64,000 nucleotides of DNA from Diaporthe sp. PMI_573 (GCA_021399435.1 JAJTUP010000101.1:124001-188000); one strand, 5' to 3'; numbered from the stretch's first letter, positions 34,470 to 46,865 are shown. Notes: a model not told the origin generated them from the sequence alone. Program-made: numbers and translations.

Positions 34470-35371
34470 TAAGTAAAATTAACTACGTTTTAGGGAGATC
34501 TAATTATAGGGTAACCTACTTTTGTATAGATTATTCTGGTTCCCATATATTACAAATTTGTACTTAACTCTCGAAAAGAACTATATATAGTATAGCTTCT
34601 TATCTCCTATAAGTATGTTAACTACTTGGCGCCGAGATTAAAAGTCAAAGGTATGGTTAATTTCCACGTATAAGAAGAATAACAGCCCTAATATTAAGTT
34701 ATCAATATTGCCAAGCATTTATTATCTAATAGTAGTAGATTGACTCTTGAGATTTGCAAAGTGGCTCTCCTTGAGAAAGGCCGGGTAAGCAAAGGCTCCT
34801 ATAGTATAGATATCACCCTTAGCGAGTTAGTCACAGATATACGGTACGCTAAAGTAGTATTTAATCAGTGGCCCCCCATTATTAGTCTCCCAAAAACACT
34901 AAGTTCTAGAGCTTTATATTCTTACCTAATACATATATATTTTATGCCTATTACCTTGTATTTGTCTTTGACTACGCTAACCTATCTTGGAACAGCCTTA
35001 ACAGCAAACTCCTAATGCTTACTTTTCTATACATCATAGTTAAAGCCTGGATTAGTTATTATATTATGCCGATCTTTATAGTACTTTTACACCGGATTAC
35101 CTCTAAAGTAATTAAGGCCAATTATTAGATACTTAGCGTCGGCAAAACTATCTATAACAAGTAGCCCATTTTTAAAAAGACCCCAGATGTTAGGAAAATA
35201 TAGGACAATATTTCTATTTAACTTCCCCGCCAGTAGATAGATGATGTAGGGGTCTATCCCCTCAATTATCTTCTGCGCCCCGCGCGGCTTGCCGGCGTGC
35301 AGGTTTCCAGCAATGTAGCAGTTGTCAGGCGGCTTAGCTAGGTAGGGTTGGTCAGCGGCTGACTGCGCCAT
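34470..35371 (-). pseudogene. dienelactone hydrolase family gene, RIP-decayed
   Basis: The first 94 codons from 35371 are open and read as the N-terminus of the dienelactone hydrolase family (LAKPPDNCYIAGNLHAGKPR, then LYFPNIWGLFKNGLLVIDSF and LNYFRGNPV). The same sense continues after stops: KYYKDRHNIITNPGFNYDV, VSVVKDKYKVIGIKYICIR, then GAFAYPAFLKESHFANLKS, then YVEINHTFDF and FFSRVKYKFVIYGN. The family catalytic Asp of the xVDHTFD motif has become Asn, and the catalytic His of VEHGFA has become Tyr, both typical C-to-T or G-to-A results. The active-site GYCFG region is also destroyed. An alpha/beta-hydrolase pseudogene next to the SDR relic on the same strand. Confidence 0.75.
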
Positions 35372-37416
35372 TGATAGTAATATCCGATGGTATCCCAGAA
35401 ACGCTTTTCAGCAATGTCGTGTCGTGTCGTGTTCACGCGACCCTGGGCTCCATATTCATCAGAGCTTCCCCTCACGGTCAAGGGGTGATCGGTCAGGGTG
35501 GAAGCTAGCGGCAATATAGAAGAGAACGGAAGTTCGCGTACCCCGAATCCGAAGTCGCGGAACCTTTTCTGACTAATTGTGTCGCCCCGTGTACCCAAAT
35601 GTAAGTTCACTACAGGTTTGACATATAAATAATTAATATAGCCACACTAACTACTATACTAATAATATCTAATTACCTAGTGTATATTTTTAATACTAGA
35701 CAGATTGATTTTAATAAGCAGTTTAACGATCTAACAATATGTTGAGGGTGGGTAGTTATTTAGATGTTGTGGGCAAAGGAGGTTCAGCGGAGTATATTGT
35801 GCAAGATTGCAAAATGCATCATGGTGGCTGGTACAGTGAGGTTAAATGGCGTTCTCTGATTGGCTATAATCTGCTTAGTAAACACAAAGGTGCGCGGCTT
35901 CCGATTTTGGGTGCTCGAATTTCCGTTCTCATACGGAATGGCTACCCGCCTCCTGCACTGCTACCTAGCTCCTATCCACTCATGAGCAGATGTGGGTGCA
36001 CCTTCTGGTGACTGCCACAGGAGAACTCTACATAGATGACAACTTTCTTTTATTGGCTGCCAGCTGAGCCAGTTTCAAGAATTTGTCAATAGAGATATTA
36101 TTGATGAGTTTGACTAAGCATTCCGAGGTTTTGTAACACTGTCAATTACTTTTTTTCATAAAGCAACACCGATCAATTTCCTCAAATAGCAAGCGATCAT
36201 AATAGCCCTCGGAGAGAGTCGGCCACCAGTGTGACTGGTTGATTACAAAGTACATCAATGAGCGTACAGGGAACGTGTTCTTTATCCCATGGTATTTAGT
36301 CTTTGAGGACCAAATATGTGGTAATTCGGACCGATTAGGACATCCATAACGGCGGACAAGATAATTTCGGCTTGGCGATTAGTCTTAACCTTTGTCCGGC
36401 TTAGGCTGTGGAGTGGGTGTGCTTGTTTCTGGGTATCAGTTGCTTGAATCCGTGTTAACACCGTTAACGCCGGACCCCTTTTGAGCATTGTGACAAATCT
36501 TCGTGTTCATCTGGTTGTATAGACAATCAAGCACTGATCCGATGCGAATCCCTGTTCACTGATCCGACGCGAATCCCTGTTTCGAGATTTTCTTCGGCTT
36601 CAGGGAATAAAGGCATCGACAATCAAGGAGCATTAGATCAACATGACATCCACACCGCCCTTTGATCGAGTATTGAGAGCGTTATATCCTGAGATCGGAT
36701 ATTCGCACCGTACGAAACGGATGGCGCACACCATTTTCTGACTAATCACGCCGCCATATGTGCGCAATTTTAAGTAGTTCGGTTTTCAATCCGTATACAT
36801 ATTCTTGTTATTGAACTACAGGCGGTCCCTTCATACAGTGGTAAACGCTCAAAAACCCAGTGTTAGATAACATACAGTGCCGATAGCAGTAGGTTTGAAA
36901 TACGCGTATTCGTTTTCGCCATACGATTCGTTAAGTGACTGTACTGACCACTATGTTACATCATGGAATATGACTCGTGAGCTACTTGCAGGTCCGTTCA
37001 GATCGTAAGTGTGCTCAACCAAAACCCGTACAAACTGCCTCTCGGCGATATCCTGTCTAAATACTGGCATCCATATTGAAGGTCTTTACTGATGACTGAT
37101 TTCATGAGCAGGATAACGTAAACTCAATGAAATCTCACCTCTGGAGTTGGGACCGAGAATGGAGCGAAGAATGGGTTATTTGCGTGATATTCTGCCGTCG
37201 AGTGGGCCAAATGACCAAGGAGCCAAGAATCAGGAACTGGATGCTACAAATTGCCAAGGAGCCAAGAATTAAAACTGGATGCTTCTACCTTTTACTACTC
37301 CATTTACGCGTATTAGCCATATAAGTAGTGCACTCGACTTCGTTCGACGAGTCTCTCACTGCTCCTCATTATTTACGTTGCTCTCCAAGTGAAAGATTTA
37401 ACAGGCAGTTCTCAAC
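35372..37416. other. no supported gene; contains one copy of a dispersed repeat
   Basis: Mixed composition. The segment at about 36690-36760 (GGATATTCGC ... GGATGGCGC ... TCTGACTAATCA) has a close relative at 42872-42929 and a partial one at 35560-35600. A 90-codon plus-strand frame at 35739-36011 shows no family. Confidence 0.4.
36685..36760 (+). repeat. dispersed repeat, copy 1
   Basis: Shares GGATATTCGC, ATGGCGC and TGACTAATCA in the same order and spacing with 42872-42929. The second copy directly abuts the left end of the hAT-like structure. Confidence 0.6.
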
Positions 37417-39247
37417 ATGGTCTCCCTGTCTCATTTGCAACCAATCTGGGTTGTCTTTCAGCTCATACCTGCTGTCCTATCTATCCCAGCTTCACCAAGA
37501 CAGACCACAAATGCGTCACCGCTCGTCAGGCTCCCCCATGGAACTGTAGCCGGCGCCCACAACTCTGCATATGACCAAGATTTCTTTCTAGGTTTGCCTT
37601 ATGCCGAGCCTCCTGTCGGTGACCTCCGCCTCCGCCGCGCGGCTCCTCCCAAGCCGTGGAATGGCACCATACGAACAGATGAATATGGCCCGTGGTGCCT
37701 GGGCAACAGTCTAGGTCTCCCCGGCTTCAGTATAGACCCCACGGGGCCATCGAGCGAGGACTGCTTGTACATGAATATTGTGCGACCTTCTAGCGCTGCC
37801 ACCAACGGTAACGGCTCCGATTCGGGCCCACTCCTCCCGGTGCTGGTATGGATTCACGGCGGCGGTTGGCAAGAGGGCAGTGCCAACGACCCTCGGTACA
37901 ACGGGTCATTCCTGGTCCGCAACTCGGTCGATATGGGCACTCCCATCATCTTCGCCAGCTTCAATTACCGTCTTGGCCTGTTTGGCAAGATGAGTGGTCC
38001 GCCTCTGCAGGAGTCTGGGGCATCGAATCTGCTGCTGCACGATCAACGTCAGGCGCTGGCGTGGATCCAGGAGAACATTGAGTACTTTGGCGGAGACAAG
38101 TCTCGTGTGACCATAATGGGCGAGTCGGCGGGCGGCTCGAACGTTGGCCTGCATCTCCTAGCCCCAGATGCCGGTCTATTCAGCGGCGCCATCGCTGAGA
38201 GCGGTGGTCCGTATGGCGGATACGGCTATTTCAACGAAACCGAAGCAGCGTCGGCATTTGAAGCAACCGTCAACGCCACAGGTTGCACGGAGGCTGTAGA
38301 TCCGTTGGACTGCCTCCGAGGCGTACCGGCTGAGGTGCTCCAGGCCGCCAGCATCTCCGTTCCGCAAGCTTTCGTCCTTGACGGTGACATTCTCACCGAC
38401 CGTGCCTCTCACATCCTGGCCAACGGTGGATTCGTGCAGGTGCCACTCCTGATTGGATCGAACAGAAATGACGGGGCAAGTCTTTTGCAATTGGATATCA
38501 AGGCGCATGGACCGGTCAACACCCTTGAAGACTTCGGAAGGATTGCTATATCAACCAATGGCGGTAGACCTATTCAGGAAGATGTGCTGAGCAAATGGTG
38601 GGATCTGTACCAGGAGGAGATCGACAATCCGTCGCCAGGAGGCCTAGGTACCGTGGAACCCGATGGTGGCCCAGAGCTCGGAACTGGTTACGGCAAGGCG
38701 ACCCTATGGTTACAGGACAACTACTTCGCTGCTGGTAGACGTTACAGCAACCAGGTGTGGTCGGATCGCAAGATTCCGAGTTACAGCTACCTGTTTGATA
38801 CGCCCACTGCCAACCTCCGGCCAGAGGTTGAGGGAGCAACGCACTTCATGGAAATCCCCTACGTGTTTGGGAACAAAGATGCAGTGGGCTGGGAGGACAC
38901 GCCATACCCTGAGGATCCGGACCTGAGGGCCAAGCATCTTGCGCTTGTGGATACAATGAGTAGCATGTGGATCAGCTTTGTCGCGACAGGAACCCCTAAT
39001 CAACATAAAGGTCAGTAGCGCTCCACTTCTCGTTGCCATCAATCTCCCCGTACTCGCCTGGCTTAGCACACATGACTGACTTGCGAGAGCAGTATCTGAA
39101 CTCAACATCACATGGCCAGAGTGGTCTCGGGACAGCCCGACGAACATGGTTTTCAGTGCAACGGAAGGTGTTCATGTACAAGCAGATACTTGGAGAGAGG
39201 AGGCACTGCAGTCCTTCGTTGATTTGGCCGATGAGCTCAGGAGGTAG
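37417..39247 (+). CDS. secreted type-B carboxylesterase/lipase, 582 aa
   Basis: Two exons, 37417-39010 and 39093-39247, joined across an 82-bp intron (GTCAGT...GAGCAG), give 1749 bases and 582 residues. The N-terminus has a short polar start and a hydrophobic core (PIWVVFQLIPAVLSIPA), a probable signal peptide. Family marks: EDCLYMN at about 114-120 (type-B signature 2), oxyanion loop HGGGW at 147-151, nucleophile elbow GESAGG with Ser237, an Asp near 352 in GSNRNDGA as the likely acid, and His476 in GATHFMEIPYVFGN. All triad positions are present and the length is normal, so the enzyme should be active as an extracellular ester hydrolase (alpha/beta-hydrolase). Substrate unknown. It is a single intact gene between two decayed islands. 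Several N-glycosylation sequons are visible. Confidence 0.93.
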
Positions 39248-40266
39248 CGGAGTGGCTGATCATCCAGCACTGCCTGGATTTTAATACCATATTACGGTCC
39301 TCCTCGGAACTATCCTTAACCTATGTATGACACAGACATCTGATTAATATTTTTCGATTCACACTAGTTTCATTCAGCCGACTTGACCCTCAGGAGGCTT
39401 CCTGGTCCGTCCTCCTGAGACTGCCTCTGAGAAAACTCACAGTAACCAAATTTGCAATGGAATTCGTCTACATAGATGTTCTACGTGCCCCAATCCCCGT
39501 GAGTTCGTAACTATGGACACAGGAAACAGAAGCTATGATGCATGTCCGTAGGCAGTCTTAAGGGATGGGTACTTGGCGACCAGGACCATAGCGAAAGAAG
39601 TTGCGATAAAGACACTGATTAGCAGCTTTATATTCGATGTTATTTGATTACAATGATCTAAAAATCGAGTATTACTCTGATTGAATAATTACAGTAGATC
39701 TTGAAGGTGCTGCCGTTTAGAAGAAGGTGTTCGTGACTGATAGATCCGAACTAATGCCACCGTTAGGAAATTTAAATGAGCTCTATAAGGTATATATAGT
39801 AGTACGCATAACGTGTTAAGCCACGCAAGTGCCCCGGACATGAAACCAGCATTGGAACAAAGAACTCGAAGATTGTGAAACATGCAAAATAATGTCTTAA
39901 TTTAAAAGAATTCTGCAGTAGTGACGTTGACACAAAAATAATATCTAATAGTCGAGCTAGTATCAGTATATATCTTAGATATCAGTCTCAAGATATAAGT
40001 CCATCAGTAACACGTTAGGCTATGTTAGATTAAAGTCGTAAATAGATTTTGCTACAGCATTGCGGACTCTAGTGCTATATATAAGTATGATTACAGCCAA
40101 CCATTTAAAAGCTGTAAACTTTTCAGCACCAGTAGTATTATAGCTAATAGGCATAGTAGTATCTTAGACCTTTTCCAATTAATATAATATAGAATCTATG
40201 CATTCTCGACTGGCCACCAAATAAAGCTAAGAGACCTCTGAGCTACTAAACCAGACCAGACTTAAT
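39248..40266. other. no supported gene; AT-rich from about 39600
   Basis: Downstream region of the carboxylesterase, then AT-rich DNA leading into the lysine-rich pseudogene. Some minus-strand sense (GGQSRMHRFYIILIGKGLRY at about 40190) may be the former continuation of that pseudogene. Confidence 0.4.
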
Positions 40267-41000
40267 TCAGGAATATAAATTAATAGCCAAGATGTTATAT
40301 ATATCCTTATCCCCTTATTCGATATACAATGCCTTAGGCTTGTATATATAGATCTTGCTAGACTTGTTACTCTTTAATACAAGTCGTGGGTTATCCTTAC
40401 TTGCCTTAATATTCTTCTTGTCAACCTCCTTCTCTTCCTGCAGAATCTTAACTACTTTGCTATCTACAAACCCCGGTAGCGCTTTCTACTCAACTTACTA
40501 GCCTATATCTGGTAGTTTATCCGCTAAGCCCTGCGTTTTAGGATCCTACAAATTATTGTGCTTTAAACTAACCTTGCCCTCTACCTCGGTACCATTTATT
40601 TCTAACTTGTTGGCTGCGCTTCCTTTACTCGTAGATCCTTTTGCTTCTTGTTTGGTACTGCCTTATGTTAGTTCTTATTCTTATGTTTTGTTTTATGTGG
40701 CTTGTCTTTGTTATTATTATCGTCATTCTTGATAGAAACCTTGCTTTTAATATCTTTATTTAAGTCTTTGCCAGAGTTGTAAACTTTATCAACCTCGGCT
40801 TTTTGGTCCTTATTTACTTTGGCCGGCTCCTTATTATTGACTTTATTGTCTTTTAGGACCTCCTTTACGTCCTCTGGGTCCGGCTCTTAAGCTTTGTCAC
40901 TAGCAGCATCCTCCTCTATGTTATCTAGGACAAATTCCTAGTCTTCGGCTAGGTTGTAGTCATTAGTAACGTCTTTGCCTTTAGGTTTCAAGTCTGCCAT
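40267..41000 (-). pseudogene. RIP-decayed lysine/acid-rich gene, family unknown
   Basis: From an ATG at 41000 the minus strand reads MADLKPKGKDVTNDYNLAED, stop, EFVLDNIEEDAASDKA, stop, EPDPEDVKEVLKDNKVNNKE, and so on for about 240 codons. The first stop stands where Trp would fit and the others where Gln would fit (TAG/TAA). One phase change occurs near 40610; afterwards it continues with ANKLEINGTEVEGKVSLKHN and later SKIYIYKPKALYIE. Rich in Lys, Asp, Glu and Asn, probably disordered. The tail (GDKDIYNILAINLYS) looks folded. No known family was recognised. Confidence 0.55.
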
Positions 41001-42871
41001 AATATTGTATTCCTTTCTTTACGAACACATTAAAGTAGTATAATGGAAGGCTGTTGTCATGCTTCGTGACTAGGGTTTATGTGCATGGGATTAAGAGTCA
41101 GAGTATGGGAATTAGGAGCTGGCGCTCTGTTTTACATATTAGCCGCCGAGCTTAGGTGCTTGACGTCAAGCTTAACTAAAGCCTCCTGTGGAGTTCTGGT
41201 CTCAGGATAGCCCCTGCGAAGCTCCTATGCGTCATGACCGCGGGGGCTGGGATCAGGGAGGCCAAGCACCCCGGCTTGGTGGCTAGCTCCGAGCTATGTG
41301 CAACGATGGCAGCGCACGGTCGACGGTCTCTCTCAAGCTATGGGCTAGACTTGCCGCACTGTCTGCAATAACTTAGAAACACTGCTCCTAGTCAAGCGCG
41401 TTACCACGACGATCACATTCGCTTTTACACTTCTCTGAGTTCTGGTCTGTATAGGCAAACGCTCCAGATATATCATGTCCAGGTGGCGATGGAATTCCGC
41501 CTGGCCTGTGCGGGAACCTCTCTTAATACTGCATCAAAGTCCCCGACACGGGACAAACGCAATGGGGTCGAACATCTGACCGTCCTACAAATCTAAATGA
41601 GTGCCGTTCCCTGTGGTCCGAGGGTATCGTGCTTCCTGATCCTGGCTTTCAGGCTATCGCCCCGGGCATAATCGTATCGCAATAATGATCTATGATAGCA
41701 AGCCCGTCCAAACTGGCCCCTGAATCTAGATTTCCTTAAAACTGCAAGGAATTGACGCGCTCTTTAGGCCCTGCATGCAGACTTCAGAATCAAGTTTGTT
41801 GAGAGATAAGTGAGGCTAATTACTGCATAAGGAAGATTCGGAGACGATGTCCGAACCAGCGAATTGAGTCCCGACATGAATCCCCTGCGTCCCGACTTTG
41901 ACCAGCTGGACGATGATCATCCTCCGTGTCGTACGAAGACCCGCCGCGAGACAAATGATCGTCAGTCCGACAGCCGAGAGGAAAGGCAGTCTTTCACAAA
42001 ACCATTGTTTGGAGATCCTTCAGTTCGCCTGCATAAATCAACTCGAGACCCGAGAAGATCAAGAAACTGGTGAAAAAATACATTGGATGAGCAGTTTCTC
42101 TTGCCTCAATTAACTCGTCTCCATGTTCCCTGCAAAGGCAAAGTCGATAAATGACGTGCTACCGAGATATCGAAAATTCGTGGAAATCTCTTTCCAGAAA
42201 GCGAATTGACAGCCGTATTGCACTCCAGGATTGTCGGATGCCGGCTTGTGTCAGTTCATAGTCGCACCGACTGCCGAAAGGATGAGTACTTGCAGCCCCA
42301 CAATACATTGCCCACGTCACTGAAGGATTCTAAGCTCGTCCATCCCGGCGGTGTTTGCATTGCCAGTGACTGAGAAATACAGCGAAAGACACTGCGGCGT
42401 GCTGTTAAGGCATGCGTTCCACACGTCAGCTTACCAGCTGTGGTAGAGGGATCCTCGAACCACAAAATGCGGCTTCTGCCTGTGAGACATGTCAGCTCAA
42501 CCGGAGCAGCCGGAGGAAAAAGTCCTACCCAATCGCTTGAATGGACTAACGTCAAATAAGCTTTCAGAAAAGCTTAGTTAGGATTCACTACCTAGTAGAT
42601 TCACGTGCGAATGCCCTTGATGCGCAAGAGCTGAATGCACACGGCCTGTGGAGTCTTGTGACTCCCCTCAGGAGGCTCGCACTTGCAGAAGCCGAGAAGT
42701 CCGACCCTCGGGGAGTCAAGTGCTACGGGAGGAGGACGGCGGCGAATATAAAAGACATAAAAGGTTTCGTTAATCTTGCTGTCAACTTCAGATGACGGGC
42801 ACAACAGCAAGAACTTTACCTTTCAACCATTCAGAGACAATACATCAGAGACTTCAGCCAAAAAAAAAAAG
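41001..42871. other. no supported gene
   Basis: GC-balanced stretch with short frames on both strands (for example 41864-42073 plus, 42256-42555 minus) lacking recognisable domains. It separates the lysine-rich pseudogene from the hAT-like structure. Confidence 0.4.
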
Positions 42872-42929
42872 AATCCGGATATTCGCGCCCAAAAAAATGG
42901 ATGGCGCGCCCAATTTCATGACTAATCAT
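42872..42929 (+). repeat. dispersed repeat, copy 2, at the edge of the hAT-like structure
   Basis: Closely matches 36690-36750. It ends with TGACTAATCAT immediately before the CAGAGTTGTGAC terminus at 42930, so the element seems to have inserted into a copy of this repeat. Confidence 0.6.
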
Positions 42930-42959
42930 CAGAGTTGTGACAAATTGGAACTCAGAGTT

Positions 42960-43135
42960 GTGAATATACAAGAGATATACAGATATACAGATATACAAGA
43001 TATACAGATATACAAATATACAGATATACAGATATACAAGACCCTAGATATACAGATATACAAGATATACAAATGTATAGATATACAGATATACAAATAT
43101 ACAGTATATCTTGTATATTTGTATATCTATTATAC
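42960..43135. repeat. subterminal TATACAGA-type satellite with a palindrome
   Basis: Tandem variants of GATATACA(G/A)ATATAC, interrupted by a CAAGACCCTAGATATAC motif, end in a palindromic ACAGTATATCTTGTATATTT segment able to form a hairpin. The same motif set recurs at 49780-49830 and 51860-51990, near the other terminus copies. Confidence 0.8.
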
Positions 43136-43413
43136 AGTTATACAAATATACAAGTAAATATACTTAATTAATTTAATAATAATATAATAATTTAATAATT
43201 TAGTACCTAAATATACTTTTATTACTAGTATAATTCTTTTACTTTTAGCTTATATTTTATTTAATATTTATATATAATATAAACAACTTAAATTTATTAA
43301 CTAGTACAAATTACTACTATTTATTATAACATTTATTTAAATTACTATTTTATATTTTTAATATGTAAAACTATCTATATGGACTATACTATTAGTATAT
43401 TAAATTATATAAA

Positions 43414-46400
43414 TTAATCTAAATCACTATTATCCCCTTCTTCTAAGTCTGTATTAGATTCGCTAGATGATTCTTTATATAAATCTGGATATTTTTTAAC
43501 TTTAAGTACTTTTTTCTCTTTTTTATTATATTTTAATATAAGTAGTTCCTTTCGTGTAGTATGTTTTAAATTAGTACGCCTATTAGTAATAATATTTGTT
43601 CCACTATTAAAATTACCCTTAATAGTAGCAGAAGTAGCTGGAATATTTAAATATTTAATAGCTAATATTGATAAGTAAGGATATAAAGCTTTATTTAACT
43701 CCCACCATTTAAAGATTAAAAACTAAATAATAATAAGTATTAGTAAAATGTATATATATATATATTATTAAGGTTATTTACTTACTTCTCCTGGTTTAGG
43801 TGTTTTTTTTAAATACTTTTCAATTTCTTCTTTTAAGTTATCATTAATATTATTATTTGATGAATAATTAATTCTATTAGTTGGAAATAAAGAATTTAAT
43901 ATCTTTTTCTCTTTTATTTTTCTATGGTTTTTCTTTTGAGGTGATGGGTTTTTATTTGTTAAATCAATATAAATTTCGTTTTGATTAATTAATGGCGGCG
44001 GTAATATAGATTCTACTTCTTTTCCTTTATCGTTTTTAATTTTATTATAAATCCTATAATGAAAATTAGTTATTAATATATTAAATAATAAATATAAAAG
44101 TATAAAACTTACTCTTTTAGTTGAATAAATAATAGTTCTTTAATATATTCAATCTTATTAAAAGAAAACCCTAGCTCTCTTAAAGCTATTATATTCTTTC
44201 GTGGATCTAATAGTGTAGAAAATATATATGTTTTATGTTTTTTAACATCTTTAGTTGTCCATATAAAGTTGGTTGGAAAGTAATTATTTAATTTGTCTAG
44301 CCCTTTATTAATAGCTTTTATAAAAGATTGGGCATATAGATGTAATAAAACCTATTATATATTATTAATTTACTACTTTTAAATCTTTTAATAAATATAA
44401 CTTACTCCATCTTCTTCTCCTAGATTTAATTCATTAATATATAGCTGTTTTAAATTTAATAGCTTTTTATATATATTTTTAATAAAGCTTAGCGTTAAAC
44501 TTAAAGTAGGGTAGCTTAAACCTTGTAATTGTATAGTTGGCTTGTAAAAAAGATATAAAATATCTCTTAAATTTGTTAATTGTATCTAATCTCGTTCGGA
44601 AATAAATATCTCTTTTAATAGACCATGGTTAAAGTCTTTAATAAGTTGGTTAATAGGATATTGAAAGTCTAATGCTATATCTAGCATTTTATATAAAGAA
44701 TTCCAACGAGTATTAATATCTATTAATAAAAAGTTAGCTTTAAATTAAATTAAATGATTAATATATAAGTACCTATTGGAATTAAAGTTCTATTATCTTC
44801 TTTTTCAACTTTATTATTAAGTTTATACTCATAAAGAATTTCAAGCCAATGCTTTCTTATTTGTTGATTTCTTTTAACTATAATAGTAATTCGTCGAATT
44901 TTATTAGGTAAACCTATTATTTTAGGGTATTTAGTTAGTATATACTTGTCTATTATTAATAGTTAATTAAAATATACCTAGTAATTTGTTTAAAGTTATT
45001 TCTTTTTCCGTTTTAGAAATAGTTTCCTACTCTTCTCTATTTAATGTAAAAATATTTGATAATTTGATTTCTTGTAATTCTTTACTATTAATAGTACTTT
45101 TATTAAAGCTATTAATAATAGCTTTTGCTGTTAAATTAAATATATGAGCTGTACAGCGTATATCATTTTCAAACTCATTATTATTCTCTATAAAATATTC
45201 GTTTTTAAAGTTCTCGATAAATGTATTATTGTTTGAACCGTTATCTCGAGTTATACTATATATATTAGTTACTATACTAGTTAAATAAAATAACTTAAAT
45301 TAAAATAATTAGATAAATTACCTATTAATAGTATTTAAAGGTAGCTCTAATGGAATAGCTATATTATTTTGAAAAATCTTGAATATATAATCTCTACTAT
45401 GGGCTTTATGTAAAATTTCAAACCCTAGTTTATTATATGTATTAGTAAAAGACTTTAAATAATATAATATATTTTATTACCTATTAGATGATAGTCTGGC
45501 TTGTAATCTTTATTAATAAAATTCATTATAATACCTAAATACCCATAAGAATTAATGGAAGTCCAGATATCTAATTGTATTGAAATTCCGGTATTATTTT
45601 CAATTTGTTTTTTTATAATTGTTTTAAGGTCTTGTATAGTATTATTATAGGAAACTCGTAAAAAAGCTCGTAGCTTTCTATAATATATTTTAGGTGTATT
45701 TCTATATAATTAATAAATTAGTAAGTTATTAAATATATAAAACTATTAAATAATATATAACTTACTCATTTAAATATTCCGTTAATTCGTTAAAGCTTTT
45801 AGAAGATAAAACATGAAAAGATAGGTTATTAGAGGATAGAAAATTAATAATCTTCTCTAAATAGACTTTATTATCTATATTTAGATTCTGAGAAAACCCT
45901 CGTTTTTTTCGATTTCCACTAAAAGATTCACTAATAGATAATTGGGTACTTTGTTGAGAGTTTATCTCTAATTCCCGGTGAGAAGCCTCGTTATAATTAC
46001 TTCCTAATAAAAATAAATTAATATAAATTCTTTAACTTAATTTAATATAAATATAATAATAAACTTACTTTTTATTTTTGTATTTTCTTCTTTATTAGTA
46101 GTAGCTATTATTTTATGTTTATCTTTATAGTGATTTATACCATTAGAGCTAATTTGAGCTCTAACAGCATTATAGCTAAAATAACTTTTACATCCTGGCA
46201 TAGTACAAAAGAAAACAACTTTTCGAGGAGTAGAATAGTCAATTTCTAATAGTTTATAAGTAAAAAGGCCTGCTGTAATAGCATAAGCATTAGGTGCTTT
46301 AAAGATAAACGTAGATTTATTTCCTTTTTCGTTTTTAAATTCTTCGCTTTTTTTATTTGGCTTTTTAAAGATATTAGGGGTAGGAACTATATTAACGCTA

Positions 46401-46519
46401 CTATGGTTACTATTAGAGTAACTATCGTCGTTAGGATCAGATTCCTGAGCCGGTCGAATTTGATATCCAGACTGAGAAGGTCTAGAAGGTCCAGCAATAA
46501 AAGAATTAAAAGAATCCAT
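43414..46519 (-). pseudogene. hAT-family transposase, ten exons, 853 codons, two internal TAG stops
   Basis: Exons 46519-46069, 46003-45766, 45701-45481, 45424-45322, 45255-44978, 44913-44773, 44719-44406, 44351-44113, 44053-43786 and 43722-43414 join in frame (2562 bases) with GTAAGT/GTAATN/GTAYWT donors; one intron has a perfect TACTAAC. Exon 1 ends in a BED-type zinc finger (CTMPGCKSYF ... HYKDKHK). Later exons show LDIWTSINSYGYLG, the ITRDNGSNN strand, CTAHIFNLTAKA, RWNSLYKML, FSTLLDPRKN and the dimerisation block KWWELNKALYPYLSILAIKY with IPATSATIKG. These are hAT landmarks in the right order. TAG codons at 45027-45029 and 44586-44588 both stand where Trp is expected (TGG to TAG). Otherwise the frame is complete, so decay is recent or light. 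Codons are extremely AT-rich. The protein would cut and paste the element in the nucleus. Confidence 0.88.
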
Positions 46520-46684
46520 ATTTATATAGATTTTTCTAATATATAATAATAATAGATAGACTAGTAAGTTAAGGTTATAACTATTGATAAGTTGTTAAAA
46601 TCTTAGTTAATATAAACTTAGATAAGGAAAAGAAAGAAAGAAAAGATAAAAAGAAAAGTAGAATAATAAGCTAAATATATAATT

Positions 46685-46865
46685 AAATTTATTAGTCTAT
46701 TAGTCTAGTAGTCTATTAGTCTATTAGTCTATTAGTCTATTAGTCTATTAGTCTATTAGTCTATTAGTCTAGTAGTCTAGTAGTCTAGTAGTCTAGTAGT
46801 CTAGTAGTCTAGTAGTCTAGTAGTCTAGTAGTATAGTAGTCTAGTAGTCTAGTAGTCTAGTAGTT
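46685..46865. repeat. 8-bp minisatellite TAGTCTAT / TAGTCTAG
   Basis: About 22 consecutive 8-bp units. The first block is TAGTCTAT and the second TAGTCTAG. It lies just upstream of the transposase gene. Confidence 0.95.

Noticed and set aside
35338..35610. 90-codon minus frame upstream of the DLH relic
   Set aside because: Overlaps the start of the DLH frame in a different phase and has no family; probably promoter sequence.
37599..39181. Several minus-strand frames opposite the carboxylesterase
   Set aside because: They are antisense shadows of an intact, motif-complete gene.
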